From: Pseudomarimonas salicorniae
GTDB lineage: Bacteria; Pseudomonadota; Gammaproteobacteria; Xanthomonadales; Xanthomonadaceae
DNA: 64,000 bases
Direction: 5' to 3'
Assembly: GCF_023156535.1 (NCBI RefSeq)
Contig: NZ_JALNMH010000016.1
Location: 19,085-83,084, forward strand
How positions within the stretch are numbered: the stretch's first letter is position 1; each line of letters opens with the position of its first letter. Below the pieces are notes generated by a model, which was not told where the DNA came from, did not search any database, and worked only from the letters and a program-made list of their open reading frames with translations. The position numbers and the translations under genes are program-made. Shown piece after piece: positions 25,908 through 33,395 of the stretch.

Positions 25908-27236
25908 CTACGGTTCGGACGCTCCGCCGGGCGCGAACCGACTGCCCGGCAGCGGGATCCGCAGCGAGGCGGGTCCGTACGGCCGGGGCTGCAGCAGGTC
26001 GAGGATCAGCGTGTCCTGTTCAAGGCGCACCGGCTGCTCGAAATTGCTCAGCCATTCCGGGTGATTGGTCAATGCCTCGCCCGGATCCGGCTGCCTGGCC
26101 AGCTGGTCTGCCAGCGAGAGCAGACGCAGGTGGCCTTCAAGGTCGCGCTCGCGGCGCAGGTAGTCGCGGTAGCTCGGGCCGCTGATCCGTGCGACGTAGC
26201 AGCCGACAGGGTTGAACACCAGGTGCGTCAGCGGGCAGACGAGATCGGTGGGGGCTTCGGACCAGGCTTTGACCGGGCGCGGAAGGTTCTCGCAGGCGTC
26301 GCGATAGCTGCCGACGATCAGGGCGAGGCTCGCCTCGCGATTCATGCTCCACTCGGTGATCGTCTCGACCAGGCTGCCCTCGGGTCCAAGCATCCCCGAT
26401 GGTCCCCGCTCAAGCGTGTGCTCGAGGGCCTGGAATTCGGTGCGGAACACGTCGCAGCTCATGCGTTCTTCTGGGCGCGGCGGAGCGAATGCGTGCTCGC
26501 AGGAACTGGGCAGCGGAAAGTCGACCGGAAGCTCGGCGCGGATATCGGCAAAGAGCTGGATCCCGCGGCGCAGCCAGGCGAGATTGATCATCTCTCCAAT
26601 CATTGAATCGCTGCGGCCGCGCAGGGCGCGCCAGTCCGCGGTGCCCTGGCAGAGTGACTGCAGCGCGCCGGCGGCGTCGCCCTCGACATAGCGCAGCGCC
26701 GCGGCAGCCACCTGCAGGCTGCCGGTCTCCTGATAGGGGGGAATCGGCGATGCAAGGGTCAAGCGGTAGGGCAGGCGCTGGTGGTCGTACTCGGACAGTG
26801 ACGTCAGCGCTTCGAGTCGCGAGGTGCGGGCCGCAACCGCGGCGCGCCAGGCCTCGGGATCAGCGCGCACCGCCTCGAGGCAGTCCAGGTCGCAGGCAGG
26901 CAGTTTCGGGGCGTCAGCGGGCTCGCGGCGCGGATAGCGCTCCGCGGCGACGCTGGTCGGCATGTCGCCGTCCTCGGGTTGCCAGGCGTCCAGCGCGGCG
27001 GCGTCCTCGCGCATCACCTCGGCGCGCTGCGCGGGCGGTACCTCGTAGGACAGCGACCAGATCAGTTCCAGCGCGTTGCGCTCGCCCACGGCGTCCTGCG
27101 GCGGCAATCGCAGGTCGGAAAGCTCGCCCGCCTGCTCGGCGCTGAGCCGCGGCAGCAATCCGCTGAGGCTGATCGCCAGCCAGAGCAGGACGAGAGCCAA
27201 GAGCAGCAGCAGGATCCGCTTCAGCCAGCGCCACAT
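25908..27236 (-). CDS. Membrane-anchored protein of unknown function
   Basis: 442 residues with one N-terminal helix (LLLLLALVLLWLAISLSGLL, about residues 9-28) and a large periplasmic domain. It has six or more cysteines (LPACDLDCLEAVR, LQSLCQG, SSCEHAFAPP, MSCDVF, VGCYVARI) that could form disulfides, and a FNPVGCYVARISG segment followed by charged helices DYLRRERDLEGHLRLLSLAD. Proteins of this layout recur as hypotheticals in Lysobacterales. AAGGAG lies before the ATG. No catalytic motif identified. Confidence 0.7.
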   Translation of the reverse strand: MWRWLKRILLLLLALVLLWLAISLSGLLPRLSAEQAGELSDLRLPPQDAVGERNALELIWSLSYEVPPAQRAEVMREDAAALDAWQPEDGDMPTSVAAERYPRREPADAPKLPACDLDCLEAVRADPEAWRAAVAARTSRLEALTSLSEYDHQRLPYRLTLASPIPPYQETGSLQVAAAALRYVEGDAAGALQSLCQGTADWRALRGRSDSMIGEMINLAWLRRGIQLFADIRAELPVDFPLPSSCEHAFAPPRPEERMSCDVFRTEFQALEHTLERGPSGMLGPEGSLVETITEWSMNREASLALIVGSYRDACENLPRPVKAWSEAPTDLVCPLTHLVFNPVGCYVARISGPSYRDYLRRERDLEGHLRLLSLADQLARQPDPGEALTNHPEWLSNFEQPVRLEQDTLILDLLQPRPYGPASLRIPLPGSRFAPGGASEP

Positions 27237-27364
27237 GCGATCAAGCTCCTTGCCCGGGTGACCCCCGGAGCCATGCTAACGGCTTCGCGCACTCGTCGTC
27301 ATGGCATCGCGGCAGCCGCAGCGGGGCTCGAACCCTGCGCCAGGCTGCGGCGCCGCAGGGCGGA

Positions 27365-27407
27365 GCGCCCCCCTGACCCAGGCGGGGCCACGCAGGTCAG
27401 GGGGCGC
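27365..27407 (-). terminator. Strong GC hairpin downstream of the lipoprotein hydrolase
   Basis: Arms GCGCCCCCCTGACC (27365-27378) and GGTCAGGGGGCGC (27395-27407) pair with one bulged base. It lies 31 bases past the stop of the minus-strand gene at 27438 and between divergent/tandem units. No T-run follows, so intrinsic termination is uncertain. Confidence 0.4.
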
Positions 27408-27437
27408 CGGGCCGCGGCAGCCGAAGCTGCCGCGTGT

Positions 27438-28370
27438 TCAGCCGCCGGAGGCGCTCGTGATCGAGGCGACTTCGCGGGATGCGGACTTTGCGGCGAAAAG
27501 ATCCTGCAGCCAGGCCTTGTAGCGCGCCTGGGTGCCGGCATCGGCCATGGCATTACCGTGGCCGGCGCCCTTCACCACCAGCAGTTCCGCCGGTCGGCCG
27601 GCTTGCTGCGCGGCCTCGAACAGCTGCTCCGACAGGATAGGACGGGTCTGCTTGTCACGGCTGCCGACGATGACCAGCAGGGGGGCAGGCTGACGCTTGA
27701 CCGCGTACAGGGCGCCCTGGCCGCGCAGGTTGTCGGCCAGCTCGACCCTGACGAAGGGGGCGGCATACCAAGGCATCAGGCTGTCGGCCCAGGCCTCGGC
27801 GGTGCTGACGCTGCCTTCCAGCACCAGGCCCGCGACGGGGCGGTGCAGGGCGACATAGCTGGCCTTCATGCTGCCCATCGAGAAGCCATGCACTACCAGG
27901 CGTTCCGACGGAATGCCCAGGACATCGCGGGCGTAGTCGTGCGCGGCAAGCGCGTCGTGGAACCAGGTCGCCAGGCTGGCCTCGCCGCCCGAGCGGCCAT
28001 TGCCGCGGTGCTCGATGGCCAGCAGGTTGAGCTCCATGTCCCCGGTTTCCCCGAGCAGGAAGGGCAGGTCACGGCTCAGTCGGCTGACATTGCCGCCGAA
28101 GTACAGCAGGGTCGGGAAGTCGGCACCGCGCAGCACCTGGACGGCGTGCAGCGGGGTGCCGTCATGGGCGCGTATCTCGTGGACCTTGAAGGGCAGGGGC
28201 TGGGACGCCAGGGTGACCTCGATGGGCGTGGTGCCCTCGGGGTCCGGCGTCTTGCGCAGGATGTTCTTCTCGCCGACCGTCATGGTCTTGCAGCCGGCAA
28301 GCATCAGCAGGAGGGCGAACAGCAGGACGCCGCGCAGCGCGACGGCAGGAACTCGAAGCGGGGTGTTCAA
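27438..28370 (-). CDS. Lipoprotein alpha/beta hydrolase
   Basis: 310 residues if translation starts at TTG 28370, which gives a lipoprotein signal peptide VALRGVLLFALLLMLAGC with lipidated Cys27. The serine-hydrolase fold is evident: oxyanion region TLLYFGGNVSRLS, nucleophile elbow VVHGFSMGSM, acid strand IVGSRDKQTRP and catalytic histidine VKGAGHGNAMA. Probably an esterase/lipase or peptidase anchored in the envelope. The frame also contains an ATG at 28497 but that would place the signal peptide too far inside. No obvious ribosome site at the TTG, so the start is uncertain. Confidence 0.8.
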   Translation of the reverse strand: MNTPLRVPAVALRGVLLFALLLMLAGCKTMTVGEKNILRKTPDPEGTTPIEVTLASQPLPFKVHEIRAHDGTPLHAVQVLRGADFPTLLYFGGNVSRLSRDLPFLLGETGDMELNLLAIEHRGNGRSGGEASLATWFHDALAAHDYARDVLGIPSERLVVHGFSMGSMKASYVALHRPVAGLVLEGSVSTAEAWADSLMPWYAAPFVRVELADNLRGQGALYAVKRQPAPLLVIVGSRDKQTRPILSEQLFEAAQQAGRPAELLVVKGAGHGNAMADAGTQARYKAWLQDLFAAKSASREVASITSASGG

Positions 28371-28554
28371 GCGGAAGGGTCCGGTAAGCCGCTCAGGCGG
28401 CGGGACGATATTCCCCGAACGCCCGGGTGCTCGGCAATCGGCATCCGATGGGGGCTTCAGCAGCCGGTAGGCGTGACGAGGGGGCGACGGTGCCATGCCG
28501 ACGGTCGCGTCGTTTCTTCGACCGCGGCGCGACCGCGGCGCTTCGAAGCGCGCC

Positions 28555-29664
28555 CTACGATTCGTCGGTGCCCAGCTCGCGTGCCATGCGCCGGCGCCAG
28601 GTCTCGCGGTCGATCTCTTCCAGCAGGCTGCGGTTGAGCACCTCGCGCAGCGGGCTGTGTGGCGCCAGGGCGATGGCGTAGTGCTGCTTGTCGAAGCGCC
28701 CGGGGAGCAGGCGCAGGGCGGCGTCCTGCTGGGCCCCGAGGTGGTAGGCAAGGATCGGCGCGTCGTAGACCACGGCGTCGACGCGGTTATCCGCCAGATC
28801 GCGGAGCAGCGGGTCGAGACTGGCGGCTTCGACGGCGTCTACGCCGCGCTGTTCGAGCCACTCGGCGCTGGTGCTGGAGGCGATGGTCGCGACGCGGACC
28901 TGGGGCAGGTCGTCGGCGCCCTGCACGCGGCCGTCCAGCGCGCCCACGGTCAGTGCGGCGGTGATGCTTGCGGTGAAGCTCGCCACCAGCAGGATGGCGG
29001 CGAACATCCAGATCAGACCGAGGATGCGTCCGGCCAGGGTCACCGGGGCCTTGTCGCCATAGCCGACCGTGGCCATGGTCACCGCCGCCCACCAGAAGCC
29101 GTTGCCGATGCCGTTGATCGCGCGCCCGCCGAACTGCTCGGGGTTGGCCCGGCGCTCGAACCACCAGGCCAGAACGCCGATGGCCGCGAGGGTGGCGCAG
29201 AGGCTGGCGATCACCGCGAAGAACTGCCAGGAGAAGAACCGACGCAGGATCTCCCATACGCCACCGCCCTGTGTCTGGTTGACCGCGATGGCCAGCCCGT
29301 CGGCATGGAAGCTGTGCGAGAAGTCCACGCGCTGCTCGCGCTCGGCGGTCACCGTCAGCGCGCCGAGGCCGACGTCGATCTCGCCGGCCTCGAGCGAAAC
29401 GAAGAGTTCATCGAGGCCAACCGGCCGGTAGCGGTACTGCCAGCCATTGGCCCGGGCGATGCCCTCCCAGAGCGCCACCGCGATGCCGCCATAGCGGCCC
29501 TCGCCCTGGTCGATGACAAAGGGCGGCGCAACGCGCACGCCGACTTCGAGCGGCGTATCGGCATCGGGGGGATGCGCTGCGTCCTGCCCCATCGCGGCCA
29601 AAGGCAGAAGAGCCAGCAGCAGGTAGAGGAGGACGCGTCGCGGGGCGATCAGGTGCACGCTCAT
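28555..29664 (-). CDS. Prokaryotic ionotropic glutamate receptor-type K+ channel (GluR0-like)
   Basis: 369 residues: signal peptide (1-26); substrate-binding lobe 1 (about 35-135) with VGLDELFVSLEAGEIDVGLG and the ligand-binding Arg109 in TVTAERE; helix M1 (about 147-168); pore loop and filter T199-V-G-Y-G-D204; helix M2 (about 210-235); lobe 2 (about 240-360). This split binding domain around a two-helix pore is the GluR0 architecture, in which an amino acid gates a K+-selective channel. The TVGYGD filter indicates K+ selectivity. Ligand unknown; an intact Arg109 favours an amino acid. Start ATG at 29664 gives the signal peptide. Confidence 0.92.
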   Translation of the reverse strand: MSVHLIAPRRVLLYLLLALLPLAAMGQDAAHPPDADTPLEVGVRVAPPFVIDQGEGRYGGIAVALWEGIARANGWQYRYRPVGLDELFVSLEAGEIDVGLGALTVTAEREQRVDFSHSFHADGLAIAVNQTQGGGVWEILRRFFSWQFFAVIASLCATLAAIGVLAWWFERRANPEQFGGRAINGIGNGFWWAAVTMATVGYGDKAPVTLAGRILGLIWMFAAILLVASFTASITAALTVGALDGRVQGADDLPQVRVATIASSTSAEWLEQRGVDAVEAASLDPLLRDLADNRVDAVVYDAPILAYHLGAQQDAALRLLPGRFDKQHYAIALAPHSPLREVLNRSLLEEIDRETWRRRMARELGTDES

Positions 29665-29893
29665 GGGGTCTACGCTGCCGCAGCGGCCGGTGGGGCGCAA
29701 GTCGCGCGGCTCGCATCGCGGTCTTGCACAGCGCATGCAGGGGCCGGGAGAGGACTGCAAGTCGCACGTCGTAGAAGCCGGTATCGACTGCCGTCGCCGC
29801 GCTCCGGATGCGGATCCGCGGATGGCACAGCGGTTGCTAGCATGGGTAAAGGGCCGGTACCGGCCCGTGTCCTCACTGCCGTGGAGTGCCCTC

Positions 29894-30337
29894 ATGAAAC
29901 GATCGCTCGTTCCCTCACTCGTCCTCTGCGCCGCCTGCGCGCTGCTCCCGGCCGCGCCGACCTCGGCCAAGGACATCGACTGCGAGATGCGCTTCGACCT
30001 CAGCAGCTGGTCGGTGTTCTACAAGTCGTCAAGCGGCGAGGGCGTGATCCGCTGCAACAACGGGCAGAGCATGGCCGTGCGCCTGGAAGCCCGCGGCGGC
30101 GGCCTGGCGATCGGCAAGTCGACCCTGACCGATGGCGTGGGTGAGTTTTCCGGCGTGAAGGACATCAACGAACTGCTGGGCACCTACATCAGTGCCGAGG
30201 CCAGCGCCGGCGCCGGCGCCGCGGCCAAGGGCCAGGTGGTGACCAAGGGCGAGGTGTCGCTTGCACTGAGCGGCACCGGCAAGGGCTGGGACCTCGGCAT
30301 CGCCTTCGGCAAGTTCACGATCTCGCGCGGGCGCTGA
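29894..30337 (+). CDS. Conserved exported protein of unknown function
   Basis: 147 residues with a signal peptide (MKRSLVPSLVLCAACALLPA ... TSA). The mature part reads DIDCEMRFDLSSWSVFYKSS, then GVIRCNNGQSMAVRLEARGG, GEFSGVKDINELLGTY, and ends in a regular beta hairpin (GKGWDLGIAFGKFTISRG). The same pattern (C...FxLSGWSxFYKxxxGxGxVxCNNGQ) occurs in small exported proteobacterial proteins without known function. Two cysteines probably form a disulfide. Divergent from the ionotropic receptor gene with a gap of 229 bases. Confidence 0.75.
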   Translation: MKRSLVPSLVLCAACALLPAAPTSAKDIDCEMRFDLSSWSVFYKSSSGEGVIRCNNGQSMAVRLEARGGGLAIGKSTLTDGVGEFSGVKDINELLGTYISAEASAGAGAAAKGQVVTKGEVSLALSGTGKGWDLGIAFGKFTISRGR

Positions 30338-30380
30338 GGCGGCGCGCCGGCGGCCTGCAGCTCCGGTATAGTCCGCCGCC

Positions 30381-30860
30381 ATGAAAACCCCCGTGTCGCG
30401 CTATGTCTCGCTGACCCTCCTTGCCATCGGCGCCCTGTTGCTTGCCATGGGCCTGTGGCTTTTCTACGAGCATCATGTCCTGCTTTCCGAAGGCGTCGAG
30501 GTGCAGGCAAGGGTCCATCACAAGGAAGCCAAGGGCCGCGCTGGGCAGGAGTCCTTTAGCGCGCAGTTGGTGCCCGCGGATCAGCCCGAGCAGTCGATCA
30601 AGGTAAGGATGACGGCTGAGCAGTTCGCCAGCCTGGCCGAGGGCGATAGCGTGACCCTGGCCTATGTGCCGGACGATCCCGCGATCTACACGCTGGGCGG
30701 GCTCGGACAGGTGCGAGCCTTGGACGGGCGGGATCAGGCGACGGTGGTCGGTGGTGTGCTCTGCCTGCTGCTGGGTGCGGCGCTGTATGCGTATTCCCTG
30801 CGGCGTCCCAAGCCGCGGCGACGCCCCCCGCCGCAGGGGAAAGGTCCGCAGGTCGTCTAG
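30381..30860 (+). CDS. DUF3592-like membrane protein
   Basis: 159 residues: helix LTLLAIGALLLAMGLWLFY, a domain with VEVQARVHHKEAKG, EGDSVTLAYVPDDPAIYTLG (the V-x-x-x-Y-x-P-D-x-P signature of DUF3592), helix ATVVGGVLCLLLGAALYAY, and a basic tail RRPKPRRRPPPQGKG. It follows the conserved exported protein gene by 43 bases and may share its transcript. A second DUF3592-type gene lies at 22212. Confidence 0.75.
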   Translation: MKTPVSRYVSLTLLAIGALLLAMGLWLFYEHHVLLSEGVEVQARVHHKEAKGRAGQESFSAQLVPADQPEQSIKVRMTAEQFASLAEGDSVTLAYVPDDPAIYTLGGLGQVRALDGRDQATVVGGVLCLLLGAALYAYSLRRPKPRRRPPPQGKGPQVV

Positions 30861-30937
30861 GAGCGTCTGACAGGACCGGGGAGCATCCAAGGTCGCGCCT
30901 GCTGCGGCCGTCGGCATGGACCCATGATGCGGCCGGC

Positions 30938-31034
30938 TCAACATCCGCGGGCGGGATGGTCGCCCGCGAACCGGGCGGCAAGGAACAGCCATCCGCCAGG
31001 GGCGGCGTGGCTTGAAAGATAGTCGTCGAACCGC
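30938..31034 (-). pseudogene. 3'-end fragment duplicating the gene at 32542-33246
   Basis: Minus-strand frame ending at TGA 30938-30940 encodes RFDDYLSSHAAPGGWL, then FLAARFAGDHPARGC, nearly identical to the C-terminus of the intact protein at 32542 (FDQRLYLSSLAAPGEWL, then LAARFAGDHPACGC). Nucleotide identity is high over about 67 bases (30938-31004 against 32542-32608) and fades near 31034. The RAYT gene and its repeat units lie exactly between this fragment and the intact gene. It is a relic of a duplicated gene whose remainder has been lost or replaced by the repeats. Confidence 0.82.
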
Positions 31035-31584
31035 GTCCGCGGTATCGGCGACACCGCTCTTGTGGTCAGTCGCGGCGCACGCGGCGCGGGAGTGGCCGCA
31101 ACCTCGAAGAAGCTCGACGGCGCGTCGGTGCGGTGAACCGCACCCTATGGCGTGCGGCGGACCGCACCGTTGTTGAATCGGCCCGGCAATCTGGCGAGCG
31201 GGATGTTGTCGCTGGTCGTGGTTCGCATGAGGGATTGCCGTTCGGTCAAGAAGGCTCGCCAAGCGCACCGGTGTCTCCGGCTGGATGCCATGGGGTGCGG
31301 CTGGCCGCACCCTCGTTCAGCCGCGCCGGCGGCCCTGGCGACAACGCTCTATGGTTAGTCGCGACGCACGAGGGACGGGCTTGGCCGCAACGTCGAGGCA
31401 GCTCGGCAGGTACGTCGGTGCGGTGAACCGCACCCTATGGCGTGCGGTGGACGGTTGTTGAACCGGACCGGCCGGATTGGCAAGCGCGTTCTCGTCGCGG
31501 GACGCGGTGGGCGTGGGCGGGGAGTGGCTTGTCGTCGATGTAGCTCGACATGCGCGTCGGTGCGGCGAGCCGCACCCTATGGTG
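31035..31584. repeat. Family A palindromic units upstream of the RAYT gene (about four copies)
   Basis: Tandem units of about 150 bases. Each opens with a palindrome of the form GTGCGG-4-CCGCAC followed by a GTTGTTGAA-like stretch and closes with GTCGGTGCGG-4-CCGCACCCTATGG. Palindromes are seen at 31127-31144, 31152-31167, 31294-31311, 31417-31434 and 31559-31576, with a deleted copy at 31442-31456. Between the palindromes a body with GTCGAGGCAGCTCG-like sequence is conserved. The layout is that of paired REP sequences (BIME). The array lies between a gene fragment and the RAYT gene and probably represents that transposase's substrate. Confidence 0.85.
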
Positions 31585-31655
31585 GGGCTGAATCCTACGG
31601 CGGGACGCGGCGGTTTCCGATGGTGGGCCTCGGGGGCGGTCGGCAGGCTGGATGG

Positions 31656-32198
31656 ATGCCGAACTATCGACGCGCGAGGGTGCCGGGAGGCACCTACTTC
31701 TTCACCGTCAACCTGGTGGATCGGGACAGCCGGCTGCTGGTTGAACATGTCGATGCGCTGCGTGGGGCATTCCGCGACGCGCGCGCCGTTCGGCCGTTCG
31801 GGCTGATCGCGGCCGTGGTTCTGCCCAACCACCTTCACTGCATCTGGAAGCTGCCGGAAGGGGATGCCGACAACGCCCGTCGCTGGGGCGCGATCAAGGC
31901 CGGATTCTCCCGGGCGCTGCCCATGGAGGCGGCGCGCTCGCGATCGAGGGGGCACCGAGGCGAGCGCAGCATCTGGCAGCGGCGATTCTGGGAACGCTGG
32001 ATCACCGATGAGCGCGACTTGCAGGCACATGTCGATTACGTACACGGCAATCCGGTCAGACATGGGCTGGTCGACCGGGCTAACGACTGGCCGTACTCGT
32101 CGTTCCACCGACACGTGCGCCAGGGCTTGCTGGCCCCGGACTGGGCGGCGCCGGCGTCCACAGCGCCGCAGAATGCCCCAGTTCCCAAAGGCGAATAG
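31656..32198 (+). CDS. REP-associated tyrosine transposase (RAYT)
   Basis: 180 residues from ATG at 31656 (MPNYRRARVPGGTYFFTVNL, a standard RAYT start). It has the HxH metal site in LPNHLHCIWKLPEGD, the SIWQRRFWERWI block and the catalytic tyrosine region VDYVHGNPVRHGLV with WPYSSFHR after it. RAYTs are single-copy domesticated IS200/IS605-type enzymes that cut and rejoin REP hairpins. The gene is embedded in family A units, and its TAG stop is immediately followed by the palindrome GGTGCGG of the next unit. All catalytic residues are present, so it is probably active. Confidence 0.95.
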   Translation: MPNYRRARVPGGTYFFTVNLVDRDSRLLVEHVDALRGAFRDARAVRPFGLIAAVVLPNHLHCIWKLPEGDADNARRWGAIKAGFSRALPMEAARSRSRGHRGERSIWQRRFWERWITDERDLQAHVDYVHGNPVRHGLVDRANDWPYSSFHRHVRQGLLAPDWAAPASTAPQNAPVPKGE

Positions 32199-32525
32199 GG
32201 TGCGGTTGGCCGCACCGTCGTTGAACTGCGCCGTTCGGTTTGGCGGGCGCGTTGTTGTCGCAGGTCGCTGTGCGCGGGGCGGGGCTTGCCGCAGCGTCGA
32301 GGCAGTTCGACAGGGGCGTCGGTGCGGCTAGCCGCACCCTATGGGAATGATCGGGGTGGGGTTCCTCAGGCATAGGGTGCGGTTCACCGCACCGTCGTTG
32401 AACCGAGGTAGTGAGCGTGTCGACGGCGATCTTGTGATTGGCCTTGGCGCGTGTGGGGTCCGGGTTTGGCGCGACGTCGAGGCAGTTCGACAGGGGCGTC
32501 GGTGCGGCGAGCCGCACCCTATGGG
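32196..32525. repeat. Family A palindromic units downstream of the RAYT gene (two copies)
   Basis: Unit one spans 32196-32345 with palindromes at 32199-32216 and 32321-32338; unit two spans 32371-32525 with palindromes at 32376-32393 and 32501-32518. Both start TAGGGTGCGGTT and end GCACCCTATGGG, and share CGTCGTTGAAC near the start and GTCGAGGCAGTTCGACAGG before the closing palindrome. Orientation equals that of the upstream units. The array ends 16 bases before the stop codon of the minus-strand gene at 32542. Confidence 0.88.
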
Positions 32526-32541
32526 CATGCTGGGGGGCGCT

Positions 32542-33246
32542 TCAGCAACCGCAGGCGGGGTGGTCGCCTGCGAACCGGGCGGCAAGGCCGAGCCATTCGC
32601 CTGGGGCAGCGAGACTGGACAGGTACAGGCGCTGATCGAAGCTGCAACTGTCGTCGGGCAGGCTGAGCAGCAGGTCGAGGCGGCCGTCGCCATCGATGTC
32701 GCCGATCCAGTTCAGGGCTGGTGTGCTGGTATCGCCGCCGTAGTGGCCCTCGGCCGGAAGCTCGAAGAGGACCTGGCTGCGCTCACCGTCGGTCAGGCGG
32801 TGCTGGAACTGGTGGCCGTCCTCGCTGCGCTGCCATTCCCAGTGCAGGCCCTTCTCCCCCAGCGGCAGGTCGAATCGACCCTGTGCCTCGCCGCCCGCAT
32901 ACGGCGAGGCGAGGACCGGGTCGCGGCCCCAGGTGGCGACCGGATTGCGCAGCGCAGGCAGCCCGCTGAACACCGCGATCACCGGGCCGTGGACGTGGAC
33001 GACATCGGTGGGCTCGTCCTCATCGAGGATATTGCGCATTGCACCCCGACCGATGGCCGGGTAGACCTGATTCAGCGAGCAGCCGTTCCCGTCGCACTCA
33101 AGACCCAGCCAGTCATCTGTCTTCGGAAAGCTGCCGGCGGCGAACTGTCCGCCATTGCCTAGGGCCATGAAGGCGCCGGTGGGCGCCTCGGCAAGGCAGC
33201 CGCCGGCGGCCGCAAGACAGAGCAGGGCGAGAATCGGGCGGTGCAT
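32542..33246 (-). CDS. Exported protein with an FG-GAP/EF-hand-like DxDGDGRxD motif
   Basis: 234 residues with an N-terminal signal sequence (ILALLCLAAAGGCLAEA; a lipobox-like AGGC suggests a possible lipoprotein). The C-terminal part contains NWIGDIDGDGRLDLLLSLPD, a calcium-binding D-x-D-G-D-G-x-x-D loop as in VCBS/FG-GAP propeller proteins, then DDSCSFDQRLYLSS. Central segments include VVHVHGPVIAVFSGLP and HWEWQRSEDGHQFQHRLTDG. Probably a periplasmic or surface protein; function unknown. A degenerate copy of its last 30 codons lies at 30938-31034 on the far side of the RAYT array. Confidence 0.78.
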   Translation of the reverse strand: MHRPILALLCLAAAGGCLAEAPTGAFMALGNGGQFAAGSFPKTDDWLGLECDGNGCSLNQVYPAIGRGAMRNILDEDEPTDVVHVHGPVIAVFSGLPALRNPVATWGRDPVLASPYAGGEAQGRFDLPLGEKGLHWEWQRSEDGHQFQHRLTDGERSQVLFELPAEGHYGGDTSTPALNWIGDIDGDGRLDLLLSLPDDSCSFDQRLYLSSLAAPGEWLGLAARFAGDHPACGC

Positions 33247-33395
33247 GGTCAGGCTCCGGAGAAGGGTGAGCTGATCTTGAGTATCGATTGTGGCGATTCG
33301 CGGGCGGCGCCGTGGCGCGGGCCTGACTGGCGCTCCAAGCGCAGCGGTGGGTTCCGTGCGGCACCTGTCCGATGGCGCGCCCTCGTGCTCCAGCC

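Noticed and set aside
31035..32525. CRISPR array
   Set aside because: Repeated units are about 150 bases with internal palindromes at both ends and conserved bodies, not short repeats with unique spacers; no cas genes nearby.
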